Source: Synergistaceae bacterium (GTDB lineage: Bacteria > Synergistota > Synergistia > Synergistales > Aminobacteriaceae). From it: a DNA stretch of 13,344 nt. The position numbers and the translations under genes are program-made. Where the stretch lies: the NCBI GenBank assembly GCA_009778055.1, contig WRKN01000054.1, positions 1-13,344 of the forward strand. Reading direction: 5' to 3'. The stretch's first letter is position 1. Each line of letters begins with the position of its first letter. Shown piece by piece: positions 7,497-13,177 of the stretch. The notes below the pieces were generated by a model that was given only the letters and a program-made list of their open reading frames with translations, did no database searches and was not told where the DNA came from.

Positions 7497-7505
7497 ATTA
7501 TACCA
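7497..7505 (-). promoter_or_regulatory. extended -10 promoter for trpGD
   Basis: TGGTATAAT on the - strand is a perfect extended -10 (TGnTATAAT). A weak T-rich -35 lies about 17 bases further upstream. Transcription would begin near 7490, giving a leader of about 200 bases that includes the terminator at 7356-7390. Confidence 0.55.
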
Positions 7506-7717
7506 CTTAAACCACTTGTAAGAAATGCGAATCTGAGGGAGCTTCTGGCAATGGGTAGGAGATGCGGGAAGGTCGCCCCGCCGGGGTTCTTTGTTGTTGA
7601 ATAATTTCTGCTGTATCCTCACAGACGCTCCTCAAACGTTACTGCGTGAACATTATCGCTGCCACCCGAAGATCATTGGATTCTGTAATCAGAAGTTTTA
7701 TCACAATGAGTTGATTG

Positions 7718-9130
7718 TCATGGGGAATTGTTCCTAAAAATTCGGACGGGGGTGGACGTTCCGTCTTTGAAGACTATCTGAGCGGAAACGAAGCCGACCC
7801 TTTTTCCGCTCCGGTACAGCCTGAGTTCGGACGTGCTGAACATTATTTCCGACCGCTCGTCAAACGTCAGCCTGCCGCCCTTCACGCGTTCCGCTTCCAT
7901 CTCCTTCGCCCGAAGCGCTTCTCTGTCTCGGACAATACGTTCGGAAGGGTGGTATTCTTCGTCCGGCGTTTCCGTGTCGACGCCGTAAAGAATTTTTTCT
8001 ATGCCATCCCGCATAATCCATATTCCTAAATCAACCTCAACGCTGGTTCTTTCCTTGCCGTTTGAAAACTTAATCCATGACGAGCCGCTTTCCAGCGACC
8101 TTTTCACGTTCTCAATTCGTCCGTCCGAGGCGTGCGGCACAAAGGGCTCGTCCCATAAAACACGCTGTGCAGGCGCGCGGTGCATCAGGCGATTCAGCGG
8201 GCTGTCCTCGATGAACAGGGTGAGCGTCCACAGAAGGCAGGACATCACAGCGCAAGCGCCGGCGTCCGCCAACCAGGGCGTGTATCCTCTGCGCCGAAAC
8301 ATGGCGGCGAGCGCGGCGGCGAGTCCCGTTATCGAAACAACCGGCACGGCCATGTCAAGCCACGGCCAGCGGCGGCACATTTCCCAGAGGATGCCGAATA
8401 GCAGCAGAAAGCACGTCCCTGCCCTGACCGAAAAAACACGCCGGAGGATCATTCGCAAGCAGGAGTAGAGCGTCGGGAAAAAACAGGCGTTTTCCGCAGC
8501 CCCCGCAGACGCGGTGGACGCCTCCATATACTCTTTCACGTCCTCACTCCGGCAATTTTTCAGCCCGCGCCAGAAGGCCCGCACCGCTTCACATGCCTCG
8601 TCCGTCAGGGGCGTTCCGTGCCTGGGGCGTATAATGCGCTCCAGGTACGCGTGTTCGTAGTAATCCATAATGGCGTCGAATATTCCTTCCTCATAGAGGG
8701 CGGCGGCGTTTCGTCCCGGGTGTTCGGGCGTCACGGAAAGCGGCTTGACGCGCCCGGCAAACCCGGCGTGCCCGCGCATACGCTGAAAAACGCGCGTCAC
8801 GCTTGACGGGCTGCGCCCAAGGACGATGGCTATGTCCCTCATGTCCCAGAGCGCGGTTTCGCCGCCTTCACGGAAGACGAGATGGGTAAGTTTGGGGGCG
8901 TCCACGGAGTACCGCTCTTCCAGCTCGCCGTGCCTTTGCGTCGCGCCGCGCGTCCGGTCGTACAACTGGAAGTCGAGGACGTAACTTTCCATCCTCCGGT
9001 GAATTTTTTCCCTGTCTTCCTTGAACGTGAAAAATTTATTTACGAGGCGCTCGCGCAGGTCGCGCGGCAAAGACGCAACATTGAGCGCCAAAATGTCAGG
9101 GGCGATTTTGCTTGAGTTTGGCAACGTCAT
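7718..9130 (-). CDS. uncharacterised helix-turn-helix protein with three central membrane helices
   Basis: The protein has 470 residues from the ATG at 9130; a TTG at 9184 would add 18 residues. I do not recognise the family as a whole. Residues about 30-130 look like a DNA-binding region, with the helix-turn-helix LWDMRDIAIVLGRSPSSVTRVFQRM at 94-118, reminiscent of the N-terminal HTH of RhuM-like proteins. Residues about 145-205 are predicted helical (YEEGIFDAIMDYYEHAYLERI). Three hydrophobic helices follow at about 235-252, 258-278 and 287-307. A C-terminal soluble part (about 310-470) is charged and ends in what looks like a beta-rich domain. It could be a membrane-anchored transcription factor or a membrane effector with a regulatory head. 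Its base composition matches the G+C-rich left part rather than the A+T-richer genes beyond 9230. Confidence 0.75.
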   Translation of the reverse strand: MTLPNSSKIAPDILALNVASLPRDLRERLVNKFFTFKEDREKIHRRMESYVLDFQLYDRTRGATQRHGELEERYSVDAPKLTHLVFREGGETALWDMRDIAIVLGRSPSSVTRVFQRMRGHAGFAGRVKPLSVTPEHPGRNAAALYEEGIFDAIMDYYEHAYLERIIRPRHGTPLTDEACEAVRAFWRGLKNCRSEDVKEYMEASTASAGAAENACFFPTLYSCLRMILRRVFSVRAGTCFLLLFGILWEMCRRWPWLDMAVPVVSITGLAAALAAMFRRRGYTPWLADAGACAVMSCLLWTLTLFIEDSPLNRLMHRAPAQRVLWDEPFVPHASDGRIENVKRSLESGSSWIKFSNGKERTSVEVDLGIWIMRDGIEKILYGVDTETPDEEYHPSERIVRDREALRAKEMEAERVKGGRLTFDERSEIMFSTSELRLYRSGKRVGFVSAQIVFKDGTSTPVRIFRNNSP

Positions 9131-9155
9131 ATTTAACTCGCACCTGTCCGCGCTA

Positions 9156-9184
9156 AGTATTTTCTTAATTGACAACAAAAACAA
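9156..9184 (-). promoter_or_regulatory. possible promoter for the HTH-membrane protein gene
   Basis: On the - strand TTGTTT (9184-9179), a 17-base spacer and AATACT (9161-9156) form a moderate sigma-70-like promoter. Transcription would start about 20 bases before the ATG at 9130. Matches to consensus are only partial. Confidence 0.3.
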
Positions 9185-9229
9185 CGCTTATCGAGCTACT
9201 CATCTATTCTAATGTGAGGATATTCAAAC

Positions 9230-9823
9230 CTACATTATTTCGAGGATCAACTCTGCCAATTTATCCGTATCTCCGTCAACGGTTCCGGCCATATAACGTT
9301 CATAAACATCCGCGTTATCCGCAGGGTTCAGATTTAATTTATAACCCTTTTCAAGCGCGAGGACACGAACAAATTCACGCTGTGCCCTACCGTTACCTTC
9401 TCTAAAAGGGTGCAGGTAATTTACGGCATCCAGTATCACAGCCAACTTTTCTGCTATTTGAGGTTTGTCAGCTTTTTTGATTGCCCAATATTCCTTAAGC
9501 AAGCTATTGATGTACGAAAAAGCCGTTTCGAAACGAACGGTTGGAAAAAATTGTTTACCGTCTTTGCCGATTTCGACAACGCGTTTCTGCCCTGCCCAAG
9601 AATACACATCTTGAAACAAATATTTATGAATAAAGAGAAGCGTTGTGGAATCTTTGATCTTAACGGGCCGATTTTTCAGTTCTTTGATACGTTTCGTTAC
9701 AGCGACGCTTTCAAAAAATTCCAGAACACTCTGTTCAGTGATCCCTGCAAGATTCTTTAAAACCCCCGTGCCCGTATCGGTATAGACGTGGTCAGGATCT
9801 ATATACGCATAATCATTACACAT
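9230..9823 (-). CDS. Fic-domain AMP-transferase toxin (class I, VbhT-like)
   Basis: The protein has 197 residues from the ATG at 9823, which overlaps the end of the antitoxin gene by 8 bases; an upstream in-frame start at 9856 would lie inside the antitoxin gene. The complete Fic motif is HPFREGNGRAQR (residues 138-149), with catalytic H138, phosphate-binding E142/N144/R146 and R149. The family hallmarks FIHKYLFQDVYSWAGQKR (65-82) and a flap region before it (RFETAFSYINSLL) are present. Fic enzymes of this type move AMP from ATP onto target proteins, classically DNA gyrase and topoisomerase IV for VbhT/FicT toxins. The antitoxin gene directly upstream, with its own inhibitory motif, defines this as a class I Fic system. 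The sequence looks intact. Confidence 0.93.
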   Translation of the reverse strand: MCNDYAYIDPDHVYTDTGTGVLKNLAGITEQSVLEFFESVAVTKRIKELKNRPVKIKDSTTLLFIHKYLFQDVYSWAGQKRVVEIGKDGKQFFPTVRFETAFSYINSLLKEYWAIKKADKPQIAEKLAVILDAVNYLHPFREGNGRAQREFVRVLALEKGYKLNLNPADNADVYERYMAGTVDGDTDKLAELILEIM

Positions 9824-10040
9824 ACGCTTTGTTTTTCGCCATTTGCGCCAACTCAATAGTCGTTACTTTGTCCATAACGTAGTCGCGGATTATCTCGACG
9901 CTTTTTTTTGTTGGCTCGAATCCTTCGAACATATTCGATCCGATGGCGCCGGCGGTGCTATCCAATGTTTCCAGATCGGGAAAATGCACCCCCATTATTG
10001 TGAGATTTGTCCTGTCGATTTCGATAGGTTTGTATACCAT
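9816..10040 (-). CDS. VbhA-like antitoxin of the Fic toxin
   Basis: The protein has 74 residues; the start at 10040 has AGGGGG 6 bases upstream. Residues 35-40, SNMFEG, fit the class I inhibitory motif (S/T)xxxE(G/N), in which the Glu (E39) reaches into the Fic active site and blocks productive ATP binding. The following helix region (PTKKSVEIIRDYVMDKVTTIELAQMA) matches the short all-helical VbhA fold. The first 30 residues (DRTNLTIMGVHFPDLETLDS) are an extension beyond the minimal VbhA core. It overlaps the toxin gene by 8 bases, antitoxin first, which is the usual order for VbhA/VbhT pairs. Confidence 0.82.
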   Translation of the reverse strand: MVYKPIEIDRTNLTIMGVHFPDLETLDSTAGAIGSNMFEGFEPTKKSVEIIRDYVMDKVTTIELAQMAKNKAYV

Positions 10041-10220
10041 GGCAACCCCCTGATTCTAATTCACGTGTCCCTATCCTAAGCACATTCTATATGAAAACGT
10101 CGTAGAAAGCATAGGTTTTCTCAAATAGATACAAACGGGACGCAGTTTTTTTCTAACGGACATTGGACGGGAGATGTACTATGTTGATTCGTCACATATA
10201 AGACCGGCTATAAAGAATTG

Positions 10221-10517
10221 TCATGCTGTATATATTAGTTCTTCTTCCTCTTTCCTTTCCAAAAAGCTTATGTCATAGGCACTTTGGAAACTCAGCCACA
10301 TTTCCGCCGGATAATCAAATATCATTCCTAGAGAACGCGCAAACTCAGGCGTTATCCTCGCGCCGCCTTTTATTACCGCATTGACGTATTGGGGCGTAAC
10401 CCCGGCACGTTCAGCAAGCTCCTTTTGTGACATACCATACGCTTCAAGGAACTCTCCGATATGATCTCCAGGCAATACTAGATAATTTGGTACATATTCA
10501 TTTGTCCTGCTAGTCAT
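10221..10517 (-). CDS. higA: HigA-family antitoxin (HTH_XRE)
   Basis: The protein has 98 residues. The helix-turn-helix is at about 29-52 (MSQKELAERAGVTPQYVNAV), followed by ITPEFARSLGMIFDYPAEMWLSFQSAYD, the standard HigA layout in which ARxLG...pAEMWLnlQ.aYD follows the HTH. It neutralises the HigB toxin encoded just upstream and represses the shared promoter. The start overlaps the toxin stop by 8 bases. The order is toxin first, antitoxin second, as in higBA loci. The negatively charged tail (RKEEEELIYTA) is common. Confidence 0.92.
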   Translation of the reverse strand: MTSRTNEYVPNYLVLPGDHIGEFLEAYGMSQKELAERAGVTPQYVNAVIKGGARITPEFARSLGMIFDYPAEMWLSFQSAYDISFLERKEEEELIYTA

Positions 10518-10845
10518 GATAATTCACCACCTCAATAATTGTAATTGAAACTACGTTTCCCTTATCAACGCCTCCGCCTTCCTTTGTTGGGGGAGGGTGT
10601 TCCGACGGCTTAAATACAAGTCGATGCGGGTGAACTAAGTCAACTGCAAATTGTCCTGCTCGGTCAGCTTTTAATTCATGGCAACGATCTGGTGGCGTAA
10701 TTGGTACAAAAGCAAGATTAGGGGCGTTTCTCAACACGTTCATACGTAACTTGATCTTTTGGGAAATGCTCCCGTATGCACGCACTAATTCGTGCTCATT
10801 GTTGAATATTTTCTTCAACTTGTTTGTAGCGAACTGTATTTCCAT
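10510..10845 (-). CDS. higB: HigB-like plasmid maintenance killer toxin (RelE superfamily)
   Basis: The protein has 111 residues from the ATG at 10845, with GGGAG 6 bases upstream; a longer frame to 10866 has no such site. The C-terminal half has the killer-protein signature ITPPDRCHELK.DRAGQFAVDLVHPHRLVFKP (about 50-80), then a polar loop (EHPPPTKEGGGVDKG) and the closing strand VVSITIIEVVNYH. These toxins are RelE-fold ribosome-dependent mRNA interferases. The length and loop are within what I know of the family. The partner antitoxin gene overlaps its 3' end, and a good promoter lies 39 bases upstream of the start. Confidence 0.88.
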   Translation of the reverse strand: MEIQFATNKLKKIFNNEHELVRAYGSISQKIKLRMNVLRNAPNLAFVPITPPDRCHELKADRAGQFAVDLVHPHRLVFKPSEHPPPTKEGGGVDKGNVVSITIIEVVNYHD

Positions 10846-10883
10846 TAACCGCTCCCACAGCAACATCGTTATTTTCGATTTTT

Positions 10884-10912
10884 ACTATATCAAACAGCAA
10901 GATGAGAATCAA
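10884..10912 (-). promoter_or_regulatory. promoter of the higBA operon
   Basis: On the - strand TTGATT (10912-10907), exactly 17 bases, then TATAGT (10889-10884) gives a good sigma-70-type promoter. Transcription would begin about 33 bases before the higB start codon. The HigA repressor is expected to act here, although no clear palindromic operator was spotted. Confidence 0.6.
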
Positions 10913-11036
10913 GAACCAATACGTGAAAGAGGGCGTCACGGCACAAACGCTCCCCAAAAAAATCAGATGCAATTGATTCGCGCGTCAAATCCGTTTACGA
11001 TTCTTTTGAATGACAGGAATTGCCGGGGCTTGGGTT

Positions 11037-11309
11037 TTATGGCGGCGGCGCGGAGGTCTGGGGCTTGCCCGGCTTTTGCGTATGGGGCGATTCTTCCGGG
11101 ACGACTTGACGGGGCAGCTCGCCGTATCGGTCTTCGTAACGCTGGATTTCATTTTTCAAAGCCCGAACGAGGGTGGCGTTGAACGACTCGTCATAGACAG
11201 CGGCCAGTACCTTGCCCTTGGCGTAGGTATCCTCGTCGAAGCGCGTCTGTATAGCCACGCGTCGCCGCGAGTATCCGGCTTCGGCGGTGTTCTTTTCCGT
11301 CTCCGTCAT
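11037..11309 (-). CDS. small ribbon-helix-helix-like DNA-binding protein
   Basis: The protein has 90 residues from the ATG at 11309. Residues 15-60 (RRRVAIQTRFDEDTYAKGKV, then LAAVYDESFNATLVRALKNE) fit a ribbon-helix-helix domain: a short strand VAIQTRF, helix A (DEDTYAKGKVLAAVY), a turn, and helix B (SFNATLVRALKNEIQRYEDR). The tail (from about 66) is Pro-rich and probably disordered. Such proteins are usually autoregulators, antitoxins or plasmid-type repressors. No partner toxin gene is adjacent; higB is about 190 bases downstream. Its ribosome binding site lies in a hairpin loop (see 11312-11341). The assignment rests on the pattern only. Confidence 0.65.
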   Translation of the reverse strand: MTETEKNTAEAGYSRRRVAIQTRFDEDTYAKGKVLAAVYDESFNATLVRALKNEIQRYEDRYGELPRQVVPEESPHTQKPGKPQTSAPPP

Positions 11310-11311
11310 GC

Positions 11312-11341
11312 AACATCTCTCCTCCCTCTGTCAGAGATGTT
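11312..11341 (-). promoter_or_regulatory. perfect 9-bp inverted repeat enclosing the ribosome binding site of the RHH gene
   Basis: AACATCTCT (11312-11320) and AGAGATGTT (11333-11341) are exact inverted copies separated by 12 bases. In the - strand mRNA the loop and the edge of the stem contain GGGAGGAG, and the start codon begins 2 bases after the stem. The same bases could serve as a DNA operator bound by the ribbon-helix-helix product, or as an RNA hairpin that hides the ribosome binding site. Confidence 0.65.
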
Positions 11342-11451
11342 AGTGTCAATGCTATAATAACTATAGAATCTTTGAGGTTAATAGCATCTTTAATACCCAA
11401 AGACTTGCATGAAACGATGAAAAAAACTCCCCTTGGCGACGAGGAGGCAAT

Positions 11452-11565
11452 ATGCGCTATATCGTGGGGCTGGGCCTATCGATCTGGATAGCTACGATAA
11501 TATGGCCGAGCAAAAGTAAAGAATCAGCCAAACAGGCTGGCACGGAAAAGGAGAAGGGTGAATGA
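11452..11565 (+). CDS. 37-residue membrane peptide upstream of the ankyrin gene
   Basis: The ATG at 11452 has GAGGAGG 4 bases upstream, a near-perfect ribosome binding site. The peptide has a single hydrophobic helix (YIVGLGLSIWIATIIW, residues 3-18) and a Lys/Glu/Ser-rich polar tail (SKSKESAKQAGTEKEKGE). The stop ends one base before the likely ankyrin start (11567), so the pair is almost certainly co-translated. I do not recognise it. Short one-helix peptides of this kind can be membrane toxins, small regulators of a larger membrane protein, or simple anchors. Its tight pairing with a membrane protein favours a partner role. Confidence 0.6.
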   Translation: MRYIVGLGLSIWIATIIWPSKSKESAKQAGTEKEKGE

Positions 11566-11566
11566 G

Positions 11567-12697
11567 ATGAAAAAAATATGTTTGCTGATTGTGTGCGGTT
11601 TGCTGGCTTTGGCGTTTGCCTGGCGTGCCGAGGCGGCGGATTTTTTTGAACTTTGCGGTACGGGAACGGTAAAGGAAGTGGAAGACGCGATCAAGGCCGG
11701 CGCGGACGTCAACGCTAGATATTCGAACGGCTGGACGCCCTTGATGTCTGCGGCGCGACACAATAGCAATCCCGAAGTAATAACTACACTGATTAAAAAC
11801 CGCGCGGACGTTAACGCTATAGGTCCGGATGGTTGGACGCCTTTGATGTTTGTGGCGAGGGAAAATAGTAATCCCGAAGTAATAAGCACACTGATCAAGG
11901 CTGGCGCGGACGTTAACGCTATAGGTCCGGATGGTTGGACGCCTTTGATGTTTGCGGCGATGGAAAATAGTAATCCCGAAGTAATAAGCACACTGATCAA
12001 GGCTGGCGCGGACGTTAACGCTAGAGATTCGAACGGGGGGACGCCTTTGATGTTTGCGGCGGCATACAATAGTAATCCTGAAGTGATAAGCACACTGATT
12101 AAAAACGGCGCGGACGTTAACGCTAGAGATTCGAACGGCTTAACGCCTTTGATGCTTGCAAAATCCAATCCCAATCCTGGCGTGGCAACGGTTTTACGGC
12201 AAGCCAGGGCCGACGACAACATAAGTTTCCGACTATTACTATATTTACGTATACCATACACTGGAATCGATGATTTTTTGAAAGGTTACTTGGCTATTGC
12301 GATTCTTAGCGGCCCGTTAGTTTTTGCTTTCTTGCTCCTGTTCATTCCACTTGTTATGTTCTTCCGCTTTTTTTGGGGGTTGGCCTTAAAGTATGATGCA
12401 GCTAAAAGTACGGGTGGTGGTGACATAATAATTAATACAATGTCAAGGATAATTTTTGCAATTCTCACTGTTATTGTCTTAACTACGTTACCGGCGGTCG
12501 TTATAACTTTTTTTCTCAGCTTGATGTTCGGTATCAGCGTTTTTACCGTCTACGGAGGCTTGTGTCTTTACGTCGTGTTGGTGAGGCGTATTCCCATGAA
12601 AGCACGGATGGCGCTTTCGGACACCGGTGCTGACCTTTCTGGGGAAGCAGCAACGGAAATTCAGGCTAAACGTATACTGACTCGCGATAGATATTAA
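11567..12697 (+). CDS. secreted ankyrin-repeat protein with C-terminal membrane helices
   Basis: The protein has 376 residues. The ATG at 11567 is chosen over the GTG at 11558 because AAGGG lies 8 bases upstream and the resulting N-terminus, MKKICLLIVCGLLALAFAW followed by RAEA, is a clean signal peptide cut after about residue 23. Ankyrin repeats occupy about residues 26-220, with a 34-residue period (NARDSNG.TPLM.AA..NSNPEVI.TLIK.GADV). After about 240 come long hydrophobic stretches (241-275 and 295-341), giving roughly three to four membrane helices, and a polar tail. The ankyrin part is therefore predicted to face outside the inner membrane. Ankyrin repeats bind other proteins; the partner here is unknown. 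The 37-residue peptide upstream is translationally linked. An immunity or surface interaction role is possible but unproven. Confidence 0.85.
   Translation: MKKICLLIVCGLLALAFAWRAEAADFFELCGTGTVKEVEDAIKAGADVNARYSNGWTPLMSAARHNSNPEVITTLIKNRADVNAIGPDGWTPLMFVARENSNPEVISTLIKAGADVNAIGPDGWTPLMFAAMENSNPEVISTLIKAGADVNARDSNGGTPLMFAAAYNSNPEVISTLIKNGADVNARDSNGLTPLMLAKSNPNPGVATVLRQARADDNISFRLLLYLRIPYTGIDDFLKGYLAIAILSGPLVFAFLLLFIPLVMFFRFFWGLALKYDAAKSTGGGDIIINTMSRIIFAILTVIVLTTLPAVVITFFLSLMFGISVFTVYGGLCLYVVLVRRIPMKARMALSDTGADLSGEAATEIQAKRILTRDRY
11711..12220 (+). repeat. five tandem 102-bp ankyrin-coding repeats
   Basis: Units begin AACGCTA at 11711, 11813, 11915, 12017 and 12119, exactly 102 bases apart (34 codons). 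Units two and three (11813-11914 and 11915-12016) differ at only two of 102 bases, and the fourth is close. The first and last are more diverged, and the last degenerates towards its end. The near identity indicates recent tandem duplication within the gene. Confidence 0.9.
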
Positions 12698-12811
12698 TCC
12701 GGTTGATAACGTAAATCGGGCAGGAGGCTGCTATATACACTGAATATAGGGTTTGCGAGGCGGTTTTACTATAAATTGGCTACATCACACTTATTAACAG
12801 GAGGCTTTACC

Positions 12812-12925
12812 ATGCGAGACGACAGGCACATGAACCTTTTCGAGCATTACACGCAACAGGACGCTATCCCCCACGAGAACAACATATCCAGGGCGCTGGC
12901 TATGGTTGAGAACAATGTTCCGTAA
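12812..12925 (+). CDS. short gene, probably the severed 5' end of a larger gene
   Basis: The ATG at 12812 has AGGAGG about 6 bases upstream, a strong ribosome binding site. The 37 residues (MRDDRHMNLFEHYTQQDAIP, then HENNISRALAMVENNVP) resemble the beginning of larger proteins that start with a NLFEHY...E...N/S.AL pattern, which I associate from memory with defence-island genes. The frame stops at 12923-12925 and nothing recognisable follows before the repeat element at 13008. It is either a truncated remnant or a genuine small protein; I favour a remnant. Confidence 0.5.
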   Translation: MRDDRHMNLFEHYTQQDAIPHENNISRALAMVENNVP

Positions 12926-13171
12926 GGAACCAACAAGAAGCCGGCAAAACCAATATTTTATAGGCAGAGGCAAGCGGATAGTATAAAAACCTTTGGTTTT
13001 CAATCACCCGTAATTCCCAGAAATTTTCTTACCACTCGTCATAACCGCTTACAGCATACGAATATTTCAAATTTCGTGGTAAGAATTTCCAGGATTTTTC
13101 TTACCACTTATGTCTTTGTAAATCCGTGATATATCTATATTTGTTAAAAGTGGTAAGAAAAGCGCCGGGAA
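12926..13171. other. gene-free stretch between the truncated gene and the transposase stump
   Basis: Apart from the nested repeat element (13008-13177), this stretch holds only a weak A+T-rich hairpin, AAAACC-TTT-GGTTTT at 12986-13000. That hairpin could act as a poor terminator for the short gene upstream. No reading frame with a ribosome binding site was found on either strand. Confidence 0.5.
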
Positions 13172-13177
13172 TTACGG
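13008..13177. repeat. 170-bp nested inverted-repeat element (MITE-like)
   Basis: The ends are 29-base inverted repeats. CCGTAATTCCC (13008-13018) plus TTTTCTTACCACT (13024-13036) on the left matches, inverted, AGTGGTAAGAAAA (13149-13161) plus GGGAATTACGG (13167-13177) on the right, with only a 5-base block differing in between. Two further copies of the core lie inside: GTGGTAAGAA at 13076-13085 and TTCTTACCAC at 13098-13107, which together make a 10-bp hairpin. The interior is A+T-rich and has no coding frame. The layout fits a miniature inverted-repeat transposable element or a fold-back recombination site. Confidence 0.65.

Larger units (their letters stand above)
7284..7717 (-). other. 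434-base gene-free stretch holding the trpG leader
   Basis: No convincing gene is seen. The part nearest trpG (7284 to about 7490) is the presumed leader, with promoter and terminator listed separately. Between terminator and ribosome binding site the RNA could form nested hairpins (an ATGAC/GTCAT pair inside a GCGGG/CCCGC pair). A frame at 7465 (ATGCGGAAGATG) could encode a peptide containing two Trp codons about seven codons apart, the second of them inside the terminator stem, and would run on past the trpG start in another frame. A second short frame gives a 14-codon peptide without Trp. The part from about 7510 to 7717 shows no gene or signal I can name, though a C+G-rich hairpin (CCCCGGCGGGG) is present near 7580. 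Confidence 0.5.

Noticed and set aside
7431..7622. 63-codon frame with a WFKW stretch upstream of trpG, considered as a Trp leader peptide
   Set aside because: The two Trp codons overlap the extended -10 promoter (7497-7505) and so would not be on the trpG transcript, and there is no ribosome binding site.
7650..7680. GGGTGGCAGCG on the - strand, considered as a T-box motif
   Set aside because: It lacks the rest of the T-box core (no ACCGCG), has no specifier stem in sight and is about 280 bases from the terminator.
11417..11491. 24-residue frame MKKTPLGDEEAICAISWGWA...
   Set aside because: It has no convincing ribosome binding site and overlaps the 37-residue frame, which has GAGGAGG at the right distance.
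12721..12806. CAGGAGGCT present twice (12721-12729 and 12798-12806), considered as a second gene start
   Set aside because: No ATG, GTG or TTG start with an open frame follows the first copy within a usable distance; at most it is a remnant.
13024..13161. Four TTCTTACCAC cores, considered as a CRISPR array
   Set aside because: Copies alternate in orientation with unequal spacing and no constant spacer length, and no cas gene is present; an inverted-repeat element explains them better.
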